From Gemmatimonadota bacterium (GTDB lineage Bacteria; Gemmatimonadota; Gemmatimonadetes; Gemmatimonadales; GWC2-71-9), in assembly GCA_003222055.1 (NCBI GenBank), contig QHUT01000086.1, positions 1-39,682 on the forward strand: a stretch of 39,682 bases of DNA. Direction: 5' to 3'. The number at the start of each line of letters is the position of its first letter. Positions within the stretch are counted from its first letter, which is position 1. The notes beneath the pieces are model-generated. The model was not told where the DNA came from. It did not search any database and worked only from the letters and a program-made list of their open reading frames with translations. The translations under genes were made by a program, and so were the position numbers. Shown in pieces: positions 1-7,942 of the stretch.

Positions 1-601
1 CCCCGACCGCCGGCAGCGTGACGCCGCCTGGAATGATCACGCCGGGGAGCTCTCCGCATCCGGCGAGCGCGAGCATAGTCGCGGGCAGACCCTTGTCGCA
101 CGTGGCGACGCCCAGCACACCCGACGCGGTGGGGAGGGAGCGGATCAGCCGACGCATGACAACGGCCGCGTCGTTGCGGTACGGAAGGCTGTCGAACATC
201 CCGGTGGTCCCCTGGGTGCGGCCGTCGCAAGGGTCGCTGCAGTACGCCGCAAACGGGATCGCTCCCGCCGCGCGCAGCGTCTCCGCCGCCGCGCGCACGA
301 GCAGTCCGATCTCCCAATGTCCGGTGTGGTATCCCAGTGCCACCGGCCTGCCGTCCTCGCCCCGCAGGCCGCCGTGGGTGCTGACGATGACGTACTGCGG
401 ACCGTCCAGGGACGCGGGGCTCCACCCCATGCCCACGTTCTGGGTCAGGCCGAACAGGTTACCGCTCGGCTCCTCGCGCAGCATGTCGGCGGTGAGGGGG
501 AGCCGGCCCGCGGGCCCGTCACCGGCGAGGCGGCCGGCGGCGACGGCGCCGGCCGTGCCGAGCACCGCGTCGAGCGGCGGCGCGTCGGGCCGCCTGGGCA
601 T
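1..601 (-). CDS. yjhG: D-xylonate dehydratase, YjhG/YagF type (partial, C-terminus beyond window)
   Basis: The visible 200 residues are the N-terminal part of an IlvD/Edd-family dehydratase, which removes water from sugar acids using an Fe-S cluster. The segment [11 protein letters not shown] (residues 50-60) is typical of the YjhG/YagF D-xylonate dehydratase subgroup. The family motifs [11 protein letters not shown] (125-135) and ATCDKGLPA (167-175) carry the conserved cysteines and the CDK triplet. The start ATG at 601 lies 2 nt after the stop of the preceding small gene, so the two are probably co-transcribed. A GntP permease lies upstream on the same strand; E. coli likewise has yjhF (GntP family) next to yjhG. 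Known from family: D-xylonate to 2-keto-3-deoxy-D-xylonate. Inferred: this cluster imports and dehydrates xylonate or a related aldonate. Another aldonate as substrate cannot be excluded. The missing part runs off the left edge. Confidence 0.9.
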   Translation of the reverse strand, partial: MPRRPDAPPLDAVLGTAGAVAAGRLAGDGPAGRLPLTADMLREEPSGNLFGLTQNVGMGWSPASLDGPQYVIVSTHGGLRGEDGRPVALGYHTGHWEIGLLVRAAAETLRAAGAIPFAAYCSDPCDGRTQGTTGMFDSLPYRNDAAVVMRRLIRSLPTASGVLGVATCDKGLPATMLALAGCGELPGVIIPGGVTLPAVG

Positions 602-603
602 GC

Positions 604-990
604 TTACGCCGCCGCCGCGGCCGGCGCGGGCCCGGCGTCCACCAATTGCTTGGTGACGGGCTCGATCCGGAAGTTGAGCCCTTCCAGAGTGCGCGATCCG
701 AGTATTACGAGATCACCAGGCTCTCCGAACACGACGTCGTCAGTGGTGCGCTTGCCGGCCACGTGAATGAACGCGGCACCGGTCCGACGCTCGAGGATCG
801 TTCCGTCGGCCTGCCGGAAGCGCCAGGTGGCGTACCGCTCGATGCCGAGGGATTCAAGAACCTCGGCCGGAACCCACGACAGCTCCGCTCCGGTGTCGAC
901 CAGAACCGATCTCAAAGTGCGTCGCTCACCCGGGTGGGCCGGGTTCTCGATCTCGACGTCTACGCGGAAGGTTCCCATGTCGTCGGGCAT
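604..990 (-). CDS. Retropepsin-like (clan AA) aspartic protease domain protein
   Basis: A 128-residue protein that is essentially one retropepsin-like domain. The active-site motif is VDTGAEL (residues 31-37, catalytic Asp32), followed by a segment [12 protein letters not shown] that resembles the post-motif region of bacterial clan AA proteases. The C-terminal [15 protein letters not shown] segment matches the usual closing strand and psi-loop. There is no signal peptide, so it is probably cytosolic. Retropepsins work as dimers of single-Asp units, and this protein has exactly one. A strong AGGAG lies just upstream of the ATG at 990. It sits between the permease gene and the dehydratase gene in the same orientation, 59 nt after the former and 2 nt before the latter. 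Its target is unknown. The Ala-rich tail (last six residues) is low complexity. Confidence 0.8.
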   Translation of the reverse strand: MPDDMGTFRVDVEIENPAHPGERRTLRSVLVDTGAELSWVPAEVLESLGIERYATWRFRQADGTILERRTGAAFIHVAGKRTTDDVVFGEPGDLVILGSRTLEGLNFRIEPVTKQLVDAGPAPAAAAA

Positions 991-1049
991 AGTAGCTCCT
1001 CAGGTCATGCCGAGTAGTACCATCTCGTTGCGGAGCGTGTCAATCCTCG

Positions 1050-2429
1050 CTACCGCAGGGGCACGAGCAGCGCGAGCACGACGGTCGTCACCATGCTCGT
1101 AAGGCCGACGACCGCGAGCACAGGCGTCCACGACTTGAAGGTCTCGAGCTCCGTCACTCCTCCCATCTTCGAAAACAGCCAGAACCCGCTGTCGTTCATC
1201 CACGTCCCGACGAGCGACCCGCTCGCGATCGCGGTCGCGACATACACGGTGTGAAACGGCAGGCCGCGACCGCTCGCCGGCAGCATGGCCGCCAGCATCG
1301 CGGCAGTCGTGATCATCGCGACGGTGCTCGAGCCCTGGGCGATTTTGATCAGGCTTGCGACCCCGAACCCGAGGAACAGGAAGATCAGGCCGGAGCCCAT
1401 GCCCGCCGCGGCCGCCTCCCCGACGAAGGCCCGCTCGATCACGGGTCCGATCCCTGTGGCCTGCAGGGCGACCCCGAACGCGCCGCTCGCCGCGATGATG
1501 AGAATGATGAACCCCGCCCCCATCAGGGATGTGTCAACCATCTCCGCCAGGGCGGCCCGGCTCACACCGCGTTGCCGCGCATACACCCACATGGCGACAG
1601 CGGCGGCTACGAGCATCGCCAGATTCGGGTTCCCGACGATCGCCGTGTAGGGCGCCAGAGCCGACCAGAGCGCGAAGTGCCCTCCCGGGCGGGCCGTCAT
1701 GGACTGGACCACCGTGTTCGACGAAATCAAGAGCACGGGCAGGACAATAGGCAGCAGTGACGCAACGAGACCGGGGAGCGGCTCGGTCGCAGGCGGCGCC
1801 GCGGCCGACGCGTGTGGCACGACGGGCATGCGGCGGTCCACCCATCCCGCGAACAGCAACCCTGCCGCGGCCGCGGGCAGCGCCACGACCAGGCCGACCA
1901 GGACCATGGTTCCCAAGTCCACGCCCAGCGTGCCGGCGACGGCCAGCGGTCCGGGGGTGGGCGGCACCAGCGTGTGCGTCGCCCCCGCGCCCGCCGCAAT
2001 CGCCAGGAGGTACTTGAGATAGTAACGGTTGGTGCGGGCGTACCCCGAGCGGGCCAGGGGGACCAGCAGATAGAACACCGTGTCGAAGAACACGGGAATT
2101 GACAGCACGTAGCCCGTGGCGCACAGGGCCGTCGCGCTGCGCTGCTCGCCCAGCAGCGCGATGAACGCCCTCACGATCCGGTCCGCCGCCCCGCTGCCCA
2201 ACATCGCCTGGCCGGCGATCGCGGCCAGCGCGATGACGATCCCGATGGTGCCGGCCGTGCGACCGAAGCCCTCCGCCACGCGCGCGATCTTTACCGCGGG
2301 GTCGCCGGGCGCGAGCAGGCTGACCACGATCGCGGCGGTGACGAGGGCCAGGAACGCGTTGAGACGGAGCCCGAGGATCCCGCCCAGGATCGTGGCCATT
2401 CCCAAGAACAGGATCAGCAGCGGATGCAT
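1050..2429 (-). CDS. GntP-family sugar-acid:H+ symporter
   Basis: A 459-residue, very hydrophobic protein with about a dozen membrane segments, the usual length for the GntP family (about 440-460). Recognisable family segments include the N-terminal MHPLLILFLGM, SIPVFFDTVFYLLVPLAR (about residues 109-126), the GAGATHTLVPPTPGPLAVA stretch (about 146-164) and a C-terminal GTWMNDSGFWLFSKMGG block. GntP transporters import gluconate and related aldonates with protons across the inner membrane. The neighbouring xylonate-type dehydratase makes xylonate or a similar acid the likely substrate (inference). It lies 24 nt after the citrate synthase family gene. No good Shine-Dalgarno is visible before the ATG at 2429, which may mean translation depends on the gene upstream. 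Confidence 0.9.
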   Translation of the reverse strand: MHPLLILFLGMATILGGILGLRLNAFLALVTAAIVVSLLAPGDPAVKIARVAEGFGRTAGTIGIVIALAAIAGQAMLGSGAADRIVRAFIALLGEQRSATALCATGYVLSIPVFFDTVFYLLVPLARSGYARTNRYYLKYLLAIAAGAGATHTLVPPTPGPLAVAGTLGVDLGTMVLVGLVVALPAAAAGLLFAGWVDRRMPVVPHASAAAPPATEPLPGLVASLLPIVLPVLLISSNTVVQSMTARPGGHFALWSALAPYTAIVGNPNLAMLVAAAVAMWVYARQRGVSRAALAEMVDTSLMGAGFIILIIAASGAFGVALQATGIGPVIERAFVGEAAAAGMGSGLIFLFLGFGVASLIKIAQGSSTVAMITTAAMLAAMLPASGRGLPFHTVYVATAIASGSLVGTWMNDSGFWLFSKMGGVTELETFKSWTPVLAVVGLTSMVTTVVLALLVPLR

Positions 2430-2453
2430 GGGCGCAGTGCAGGAATGAGGAGG

Positions 2454-3593
2454 TCAGTTCACCTTCAGGCCACGCGGCCCGACGTACTCGGACTGCGGAC
2501 GGATGAGATGGTCCTGGGCGTGCTGCTCGATGACGTGCGCGCACCAGCCCGCCACCCGGCCGCAGGCGAAGGTCGCGACGAACGAGCGGGGTTTCAAGCC
2601 GAGGGACTGGAGCACGAGCGCGGTGTAGAACTCAACGTTCGTCCGCAGGTTGCGACCGGGCTTCACCTCGTCGAGGACCTTCAAGCTGGTCGACTCGACG
2701 GCGCGCGCCAGATGGAACAGGGTCCGGTCCTCGAGGCGCGCCGCCGCCATCGCGTCCACCACTTGGGCGAGCACTTCGGCGCGCGGGTCGCGCACCTTGT
2801 AGACGCGGTGACCGAAGCCCATGATGCGCCGACCGGCCGCGAGCTCGTGCCGCACCCACGCTTCGGCTCGGTCGGCCGAGCCGATCTCCCGGAGCATGTC
2901 GAGCACCGGGCCGGGCGCGCCGCCGTGGAGCGGGCCCTTGAGGGCGCCGATCGACCCCGTGACGGCACTCACCATGTCCGAGCGCGTACTTGCGATCACG
3001 CGGCCGGCGAACGTCGACGCATTCATGCCGTGGTCGATCACCGTCACCCAGTAGGTATCGAGCGCGCGCGCCGCGATGGGATCGGGCTCCGTGCCGTGCA
3101 GCATGTAGAGGAAGTTCGCGGCATGCGGAAGATCCGTGCGCGGCGCGATCGGCTCCTTGCCCTCGCTGATTCGCGCGTGCGCCGCGACCACGGTCGGAAA
3201 GCGCGCCGTGAGACGCTTGGCCGCCTCGAGGTCCGCGGTCGGCGAGATGTCGTCGGGGTCGGCGAGGTCGAGCGACGAGGTGGCGCACCCCATGCGGAGC
3301 GCGTCGATCGGAGGCGCCGCAACCGCGGCCCGCACCACCTCGAGCGTCTGCTCCGGCAGCGCGCGGACCGCCGCAAACTCGCGCCGCAGTCGCCCCAGTT
3401 CGTCCCTGGTGGGCAGAGCCCCCCGCCAGAGGAGATGGGCCGCCTCTTCGAAGCTCACGCGCCCGGCCAGCTGCTTGAGCTCGTACCCGCCGATGATCAA
3501 CTCGCCCCTGTCCCCATCGACGTGGCTCAGGCGAGTCCGGGCGGCCACCACGCCATCCAGCCCGCGTGCCACTGAGGTGCTGGTCCCGGGCAT
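2454..3593 (-). CDS. Citrate synthase family protein (citrate or 2-methylcitrate synthase)
   Basis: A 379-residue protein of the short (type I) citrate synthase form, which condenses acetyl-CoA or propionyl-CoA with oxaloacetate. The two catalytic histidines are in GPLHGGA (His223) and GFGHRVYK (His262). A DHGMNASTFAGR helix lies around 187-198. The position of the third catalytic residue, normally Asp in NVDFY, is Glu321 here (NVEFYTA). A good GAAGGAG ribosome site precedes the ATG at 3593. It follows the zinc-ribbon gene by 47 nt and is followed by the permease gene 24 nt later. Whether this is the housekeeping citrate synthase or a pathway-specific paralogue (2-methylcitrate cycle) cannot be decided from sequence; no prpB or prpD lies nearby. 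Confidence 0.9.
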   Translation of the reverse strand: MPGTSTSVARGLDGVVAARTRLSHVDGDRGELIIGGYELKQLAGRVSFEEAAHLLWRGALPTRDELGRLRREFAAVRALPEQTLEVVRAAVAAPPIDALRMGCATSSLDLADPDDISPTADLEAAKRLTARFPTVVAAHARISEGKEPIAPRTDLPHAANFLYMLHGTEPDPIAARALDTYWVTVIDHGMNASTFAGRVIASTRSDMVSAVTGSIGALKGPLHGGAPGPVLDMLREIGSADRAEAWVRHELAAGRRIMGFGHRVYKVRDPRAEVLAQVVDAMAAARLEDRTLFHLARAVESTSLKVLDEVKPGRNLRTNVEFYTALVLQSLGLKPRSFVATFACGRVAGWCAHVIEQHAQDHLIRPQSEYVGPRGLKVN

Positions 3594-3640
3594 GCGACTC
3601 TCCTTCTATTCCGCGGGGGGTTCGGCTGCGGCCTTCAATA

Positions 3641-3982
3641 CTAGGCGGCGTGCAGGGGAAAGACGCGGTTGCATGCCGGGCACTGCATCTCGACGGCCCG
3701 CTCGGGCAACGCCGCGCGGCGGCTGCAGCGCGGGCACACGGCGTAGTGCGATCCCCACTTGAACGGCAGGTCGACCGCGTCGTAGGGACGGGCGACGACC
3801 GACCATACATCGGGGCGCACCGTGACGATCTCCAGCGAGTCGCGTGGCACGCTGCGGGTACGCTGGAACACGTCGAGCCAGGCGGCGTCCGGCGTGAGCC
3901 GCACGACTTGGTACCAGGCGCCGCGCCGCACGCCCACGTTCACGTCGCCCGCCACGCGGGCCCAGGGGGGCACGTCCGGCAT
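3641..3982 (-). CDS. Small protein with C-terminal zinc ribbon
   Basis: A 113-residue protein whose function I do not recognise. Residues 1-75 form a mixed beta-like region rich in Trp and Val. The C-terminus carries two CxxC pairs, C83-x2-C86 and C101-x2-C104, spaced as in a rubredoxin-like or zinc-ribbon knuckle that would bind one metal ion. No signal peptide or membrane segment is seen. AAGGGAG sits just before the ATG at 3982. It lies between the oxidoreductase and citrate synthase genes on the same strand, with gaps of 90 and 47 nt, so co-transcription is plausible. The ribbon could serve in protein or nucleic-acid contacts; this is a guess from the fold only. Confidence 0.7.
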   Translation of the reverse strand: MPDVPPWARVAGDVNVGVRRGAWYQVVRLTPDAAWLDVFQRTRSVPRDSLEIVTVRPDVWSVVARPYDAVDLPFKWGSHYAVCPRCSRRAALPERAVEMQCPACNRVFPLHAA

Positions 3983-4072
3983 AGTCTCCCTTCGAGGCAG
4001 TCGGGGAGGGCGCGCCCCTCACCACTACTTTGCGTCGCGACGCTCCGCGGCGCCCGTGACCCTGATCACCCG

Positions 4073-5104
4073 CTACGCCGCGGCGGACCACGGCAGCACG
4101 CAGCGCTGTTGGCTGCTCGCGACTGCTAATTCCAAGCCGCGCATGACGTTGACTGCATGTTCGGGCGTGACCGCCAGCTGGGCCTTCCCCAGCACGGCGT
4201 CGCGCACGTTCTCGTAATAGTGCGTGAAGCTCGAGGAGATGGTGGGGATCGTGCGCGTGCCCTCGGACGTGGTGAGTTTGCCGTGCATCTCCGCTGGCTC
4301 AACGTCCCAGTCGGGCTCGTCGGGTGTGTGACCGGCTTTGAGTGCCGCTTCCTGCGGATCGAGGCCGTACTTGATGAACGAGCCCTTCGTGCCATGCACC
4401 GCAAAGGACGGCGCCATTGGTGCCGTCAGCATCGACGCGCGCAAGACCGCGCGCATCCGCGCGTAGTGAAGCGTGACGTCGAAGGCGTCGTTCGTCTGGG
4501 CGTCGTCGCGCTCAATGCGGATGTCGGCGCCGATCGCCTGCGGAAGCCCGAAGAGCACCACGGCCTGGTCGAAGAGGTGCGGGCCCAAATCGAACCACAC
4601 GCCCGAGCCGGGCAGCGGCTGCTCCCGCCAAGCGCCCGGTCTCAGCTCGGGCCGGAACCGGTCGAAATGCGCCTCGTAGCTCACCACTCGGCCGAGGACA
4701 CCGTCCGACAGCACGTTCTGCGTCGTGACAAAGTCGCCGGTGTAGCGGCGCTCCTGATAGACCGATAGGACGCGTCGAGTCTCGCGCGCGAGCTCAACGA
4801 GGTCTCGGGCCTCTGCGAGGGTTGTGGTAAACGGCTTGTCGACCACGACGTGGCGCCCGGCCAGCAGACATTGCTTGGCGATGGGATGATGCGACGTGTT
4901 GGGTGTGGCGACGACGACCACGTCGAGCGGCCTGATGAGCAGATCCTCGACGCTCGAGACGAAGTCGACATCCGGATAGCTCGGGTCCGGCGCGCCGTGG
5001 CGCTGGACGATGGTCGTCAGCCGGAGGCCCTGGACCGCGCGAATGACCGGTGCGTGGAACACTTTGCCGGCGAAGCCGAAGCCGACCAGTCCGACGTTGA
5101 GCAT
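4073..5104 (-). CDS. Gfo/Idh/MocA family NAD(P)-dependent oxidoreductase
   Basis: A 343-residue protein with the two-domain layout of the family. An N-terminal Rossmann fold starts at residue 2 (NVGLVGFGFAGKVFHAPVI, GxGxxG-type), followed by the VVATPNTSHHPIA segment and the conserved VVVDKPFT lysine motif near residue 90. The C-terminal alpha/beta domain carries DLGPHLFDQAV with the conserved Asp/His pair. The length and the FHAPVI segment resemble the YdgJ/scyllo-inositol dehydrogenase branch. Such enzymes oxidise or reduce cyclic polyols, sugars or sugar derivatives. The sugar-acid genes downstream fit a sugar substrate, but the exact one is unknown. The start codon lies inside the 3' end of the regulator gene (88-nt overlap), and there is no clear ribosome site, so translational coupling is possible. 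Confidence 0.88.
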   Translation of the reverse strand: MLNVGLVGFGFAGKVFHAPVIRAVQGLRLTTIVQRHGAPDPSYPDVDFVSSVEDLLIRPLDVVVVATPNTSHHPIAKQCLLAGRHVVVDKPFTTTLAEARDLVELARETRRVLSVYQERRYTGDFVTTQNVLSDGVLGRVVSYEAHFDRFRPELRPGAWREQPLPGSGVWFDLGPHLFDQAVVLFGLPQAIGADIRIERDDAQTNDAFDVTLHYARMRAVLRASMLTAPMAPSFAVHGTKGSFIKYGLDPQEAALKAGHTPDEPDWDVEPAEMHGKLTTSEGTRTIPTISSSFTHYYENVRDAVLGKAQLAVTPEHAVNVMRGLELAVASSQQRCVLPWSAAA

Positions 5105-5664
5105 GAGGGGTGAATGTACACGGACGGAGACCGTTTGCCCCTGTCACTCGTCCTCGCGCTGTTCAACACCTCGCACCTGTGGAGCAAGAGGCGCAGAATC
5201 CCGCGGGATCCCAGCGATCTCGATTCCAGCCACGTCAGTCCCGTTATCCGTTTCACAGTCCGGTAACACACGGCGGGACTCTTGCCCGAATGCGTCGCGA
5301 TGGCGAACAGCGACCCCGTGCCTTGTTCCGCGCGAGTGACCCATCCGAACAACCTGACCCAGGCCGCGAGCTCATGGAGGGCGGGGAGCCCCGCTCGCCG
5401 CATCATTCGGCCGAGCGCGAAGCGACTCGACACACCGGTCGAGCGCGCCACCTTCGTCGCGCCAGTTATCGTGCCACCACTCAGCACCAGCGCATGCACG
5501 ACGCCCCGCACCCGGTCGGAGAGGTGCGGGAGCGCGGCGAGAAGGTGGTGCTCGAGGCCGGTCACACCAAACGCTGCATGCCGCGGGCAGCGGGTGCAAG
5601 GGTCGCATCTTCGCGCAGCCGCGCCGCTCAATCGATCATAGCGTCCCCCCCCGGTCAGTAGCAT
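5017..5664 (-). CDS. Probable AraC-like HTH transcriptional regulator
   Basis: A 215-residue protein. Residues 20-30 hold a cysteine cluster (CDPCTRCPRH). The central part, about 60-165, reads as two helix-turn-helix units of AraC-like type. The first contains TGVSSRFALGRMMRRAGLPALHELAAWVRLFGW and the second SGKSPAVCYRTVKRITGLTW. I recall similar proteins in Gemmatimonadota genomes, but this is memory, not a search. The last 50 or so residues overlap the start of the oxidoreductase gene by 88 nt in another frame and look unstructured, so the functional protein may end near residue 165. The gene is divergent from the phosphodiesterase operon at 5761, with a dyad at 5669-5707 between them. It may control one or both clusters. 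A run of eight G lies at codons 5-7. Confidence 0.65.
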   Translation of the reverse strand: MLLTGGGRYDRLSGAAARRCDPCTRCPRHAAFGVTGLEHHLLAALPHLSDRVRGVVHALVLSGGTITGATKVARSTGVSSRFALGRMMRRAGLPALHELAAWVRLFGWVTRAEQGTGSLFAIATHSGKSPAVCYRTVKRITGLTWLESRSLGSRGILRLLLHRCEVLNSARTSDRGKRSPSVYIHPSCSTSDWSASASPAKCSTHRSFARSRASG

Positions 5665-5668
5665 CGTA

Positions 5669-5707
5669 GGTCACTGTCCATGTTGGACTTGACAGCGGCT
5701 TGTGACC
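5669..5707. promoter_or_regulatory. Nested inverted repeats between divergent genes (operator candidate)
   Basis: The 96-bp space between the HTH regulator gene (start 5664, minus) and the phosphodiesterase gene (start 5761, plus) contains a perfect dyad GTCCA-TGT-TGGAC at 5676-5688. It is nested within outer arms GGTCAC (5669-5674) and GTGACC (5702-5707). A TTGACA hexamer (5689-5694) lies within the same block, but no convincing -10 follows at the right distance on the plus strand. The position suits autoregulation by the divergent regulator. Function is inferred from position and symmetry only. Confidence 0.4.
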
Positions 5708-5760
5708 GGCTCGCCATCCTCCGTCCACACTGACATTCACCCGCTTCGCCGGGAGTCCTG

Positions 5761-7233
5761 ATGCGCCGTGCAGCCCCCGTCCGTGCGATTGCCGATGTCC
5801 CTGCGCGCGAGGCGCGTAGGGTGGTGTGCATTCTGGTAGACGGCGCGCGTCACGACGTCCTGCGTGATCTGCTCGGGCAAGGCGATTTGCCGAACCTGGC
5901 CCGTTGGGTCATCGAACCAGGAGGGATGGCCGTCGGCACCACCGTCTTTCCCTCGACGACCGGCGTGGCCTATATCCCGATCTTGTTCGGGCGATACCCC
6001 GGCCTCGCGAACGTCCCGGGCATCCGGTGGCTCGACCGGGCGGGCATCTCCGGCGGTGCGGCAGCCCGGTGGCGAGCGGCGCGAAGCTACTGCGGCCCCC
6101 AGGCGCCGTGGATCAACCGCGACATCGACTGCGGCCCGTCTCTCTTCGAGCTCGTCCCGCAGAGCCTGGCGATCTGCACGCCGATCACCCGTGGTCTGGC
6201 CCGCGGTGCGCACCTGATGCCCGTCCGCCGGGCGATCCTCGGCGCCGCGGCGCACTACCTCGGCAGCTATGGCGCGCTCGACCGCGCGGTCGCGAACTCG
6301 TGGCTGGCCGTTGCCGCGCGGCCGTGGCAGTTCCTGTTCGTGGTCTTTCCGGGCCCGGACGGCCTCACGCATCTCCACCACCCCACCCACCCATCGGTCC
6401 TCGACGCGTACCGCCAGATCGATCGGGCCCTGGGGGAGTTTGTCCGGCGCGTTCGCCGGAGTGGGGATCTCCCCGCGTTCTTCGTGGTCGCCGACCACGG
6501 CGCGAGCGCCGTCCACGAGCACAAGGACATCGCACTCGAGCTCGAGGCCTGGGGGATTCGGACCCTGCGCCATCCGCTGCATGTGTGGCGACGCCACCCG
6601 CGGGCCTCGGTGATGGTGTCCGGGAACGGATGCGCCCATGTCTACTTTCCCGCCTCCTCCGGTGGCCGGACGCCGCGCACCGAAGCCCAGCTGCCCGCCG
6701 AGCTCCTGGCGCGGCTCCTCTTGCTCCCCGGCGTTGGGGTGGGCGCTTATCGCGATGACCGGGGAGGCGTGATGGTCGCGCGAGGACACTCCCGGGCGCG
6801 GCTGCGAGAAGACGCCGCGGGCGTCACCTACGAGCCGCTCCTGGGCGACCCGCTGGGGCTGGGCGCGCTCCCGCTCTCGCTCCCCGACCGGGAGCTGCTC
6901 GAGTCGTCGCGCGCGACACAGTTCCCGGACGCTCCGCGCCAGCTATTGCAGCTCTTGTCGTGTGCGCGCAGCGGTGACCTCGTGCTCGCGGCCGATCCGG
7001 GTGTCGACTTCCGCGGGCCGTGGGAGCTCCCGGAGCACCGATCGGGACACGGGAGCCTCTTCGCCGAGCACATGCTGGTGCCCATCGCGGCGAGCGTGCC
7101 GCTGCCCGACGCGGCGCTTCGCACCGTCGACCTGATGCCCACCATGCTGGAGATCCTGGGCGCACCCGTTCCCGACGGGTTGGATGGCGTGCCGTTTTCC
7201 CGCCTCGCGACGCTAGAAGGAGCACTCGCCTGA
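5761..7233 (+). CDS. Type I phosphodiesterase / nucleotide pyrophosphatase-like protein (alkaline phosphatase superfamily)
   Basis: A 490-residue hydrolase of the alkaline phosphatase superfamily. The metal-binding Asp is in CILVDGAR (Asp27), and the probable nucleophile is Thr67 in FPSTTGVAY. A second metal site is in VVADHGAS (Asp245, His246). A further SGHGSLFAEHMLVP block near the C-terminus supplies the last conserved histidine. No signal peptide is evident, so it is probably cytosolic or loosely membrane-associated. The family splits phosphodiester or phosphomonoester bonds in nucleotides and lipids. The stop overlaps the CTG start of the next gene, a VTT membrane protein, and an alpha/beta hydrolase follows, so the three probably form one operon. 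Involvement in lipid or head-group turnover is inferred from these neighbours. Confidence 0.85.
   Translation: MRRAAPVRAIADVPAREARRVVCILVDGARHDVLRDLLGQGDLPNLARWVIEPGGMAVGTTVFPSTTGVAYIPILFGRYPGLANVPGIRWLDRAGISGGAAARWRAARSYCGPQAPWINRDIDCGPSLFELVPQSLAICTPITRGLARGAHLMPVRRAILGAAAHYLGSYGALDRAVANSWLAVAARPWQFLFVVFPGPDGLTHLHHPTHPSVLDAYRQIDRALGEFVRRVRRSGDLPAFFVVADHGASAVHEHKDIALELEAWGIRTLRHPLHVWRRHPRASVMVSGNGCAHVYFPASSGGRTPRTEAQLPAELLARLLLLPGVGVGAYRDDRGGVMVARGHSRARLREDAAGVTYEPLLGDPLGLGALPLSLPDRELLESSRATQFPDAPRQLLQLLSCARSGDLVLAADPGVDFRGPWELPEHRSGHGSLFAEHMLVPIAASVPLPDAALRTVDLMPTMLEILGAPVPDGLDGVPFSRLATLEGALA
7215..7222 (+). promoter_or_regulatory. Strong ribosome binding site ahead of a CTG start
   Basis: AGAAGGAG at 7215-7222, inside the end of the phosphodiesterase gene, is followed after 7 nt by CTG at 7230, which opens the reading frame of the VTT protein. 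No ATG, GTG or TTG exists in that frame near this site. This is the main reason for choosing CTG as the start. Confidence 0.6.
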
Positions 7234-7925
7234 GACGACTGCTCGCCGTACTGTGCCGGCGCCGCGGCAACGCCGAGTGGGACGCGGTCCTACGGGGGAC
7301 CGGGCTCGTGGCCCTCCTGGCACTCTATCCCTCGGCGCACTGGCCATGGGTCGCCGGCCTGACCGGGCTGCTGTGCCTGACCGTCTTTGTGAGCGGACCG
7401 ATTTCCGTGTTGGTGCCGGCAATGCTCGAGCCGATGCTGATGGTGGCCGGCAGAGCGTATCCACCGTTGCTGGTGGCGTTGGTCGCCGTCGCGGGCAACC
7501 TCTACATGGACTACATCAACTATCACGTGTTCGGAGCGGCGATCCACCACCCCCGCCTGGAAAAGGCCAAGAACTCGAGGGTCGTCCAGGGCGCGCTCAT
7601 GCTGTTCCAACGCAGTCCGTTCTTCGCCGTCTGGCTCTGCTCGTGGAGTCCGATCCCCTATTGGATCGTCTCGACGCTCGCCCCCCTGTCGCGGTACTCG
7701 ATGCGGAAATACCTCTTGGCCACGTTCCTGGGTCGCGGACCGCGGGTCTGGTTTTTCGCTTCGCTCGGGCTCGTCATCCCCGTGCCGACCCAAGTGCTCG
7801 TCACGTACGTGGCCTGCGCGATCTCCGCGGGAGTGATCGTGCTCGTGTGGAAGCGGAGGGCGGTGGCGGGCAGGGCTCGCTCGGGAGCTCCCGCCTTGTC
7901 CGCGCCGATGCCCGCCTCACCGTAG
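7230..7925 (+). CDS. VTT/DedA-like integral membrane protein, apparent CTG start
   Basis: A 231-residue membrane protein with about five or six hydrophobic segments. The central part resembles VTT (SNARE-associated/DedA) domains: PFFAVWLCSWSPIPYWIVSTLAPLSRYS at about residues 130-157, then a KYLLATFLGRGPRVWFFASLG block with the conserved Gly-Arg. DedA-type proteins handle lipid-linked substrates or scramble lipids in the inner membrane. The frame is clearly coding from about residue 1 but lacks ATG, GTG or TTG there. CTG at 7230 overlaps the upstream TGA (CTGA) and has an ideal AGAAGGAG 7 nt before it. A much later GTG inside the first membrane segment (GLVALL) would remove conserved hydrophobic sequence. 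It is part of the phosphodiesterase-VTT-hydrolase operon. Confidence 0.8.
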   Translation: MRRLLAVLCRRRGNAEWDAVLRGTGLVALLALYPSAHWPWVAGLTGLLCLTVFVSGPISVLVPAMLEPMLMVAGRAYPPLLVALVAVAGNLYMDYINYHVFGAAIHHPRLEKAKNSRVVQGALMLFQRSPFFAVWLCSWSPIPYWIVSTLAPLSRYSMRKYLLATFLGRGPRVWFFASLGLVIPVPTQVLVTYVACAISAGVIVLVWKRRAVAGRARSGAPALSAPMPASP

Positions 7926-7942
7926 TCCAGGAGGACGATTCC

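Noticed and set aside
5689-5717. TTGACA at 5689-5694 as the promoter of the phosphodiesterase operon
   Set aside because: No acceptable -10 lies 16-18 nt downstream; the hexamer is part of the dyad block instead.
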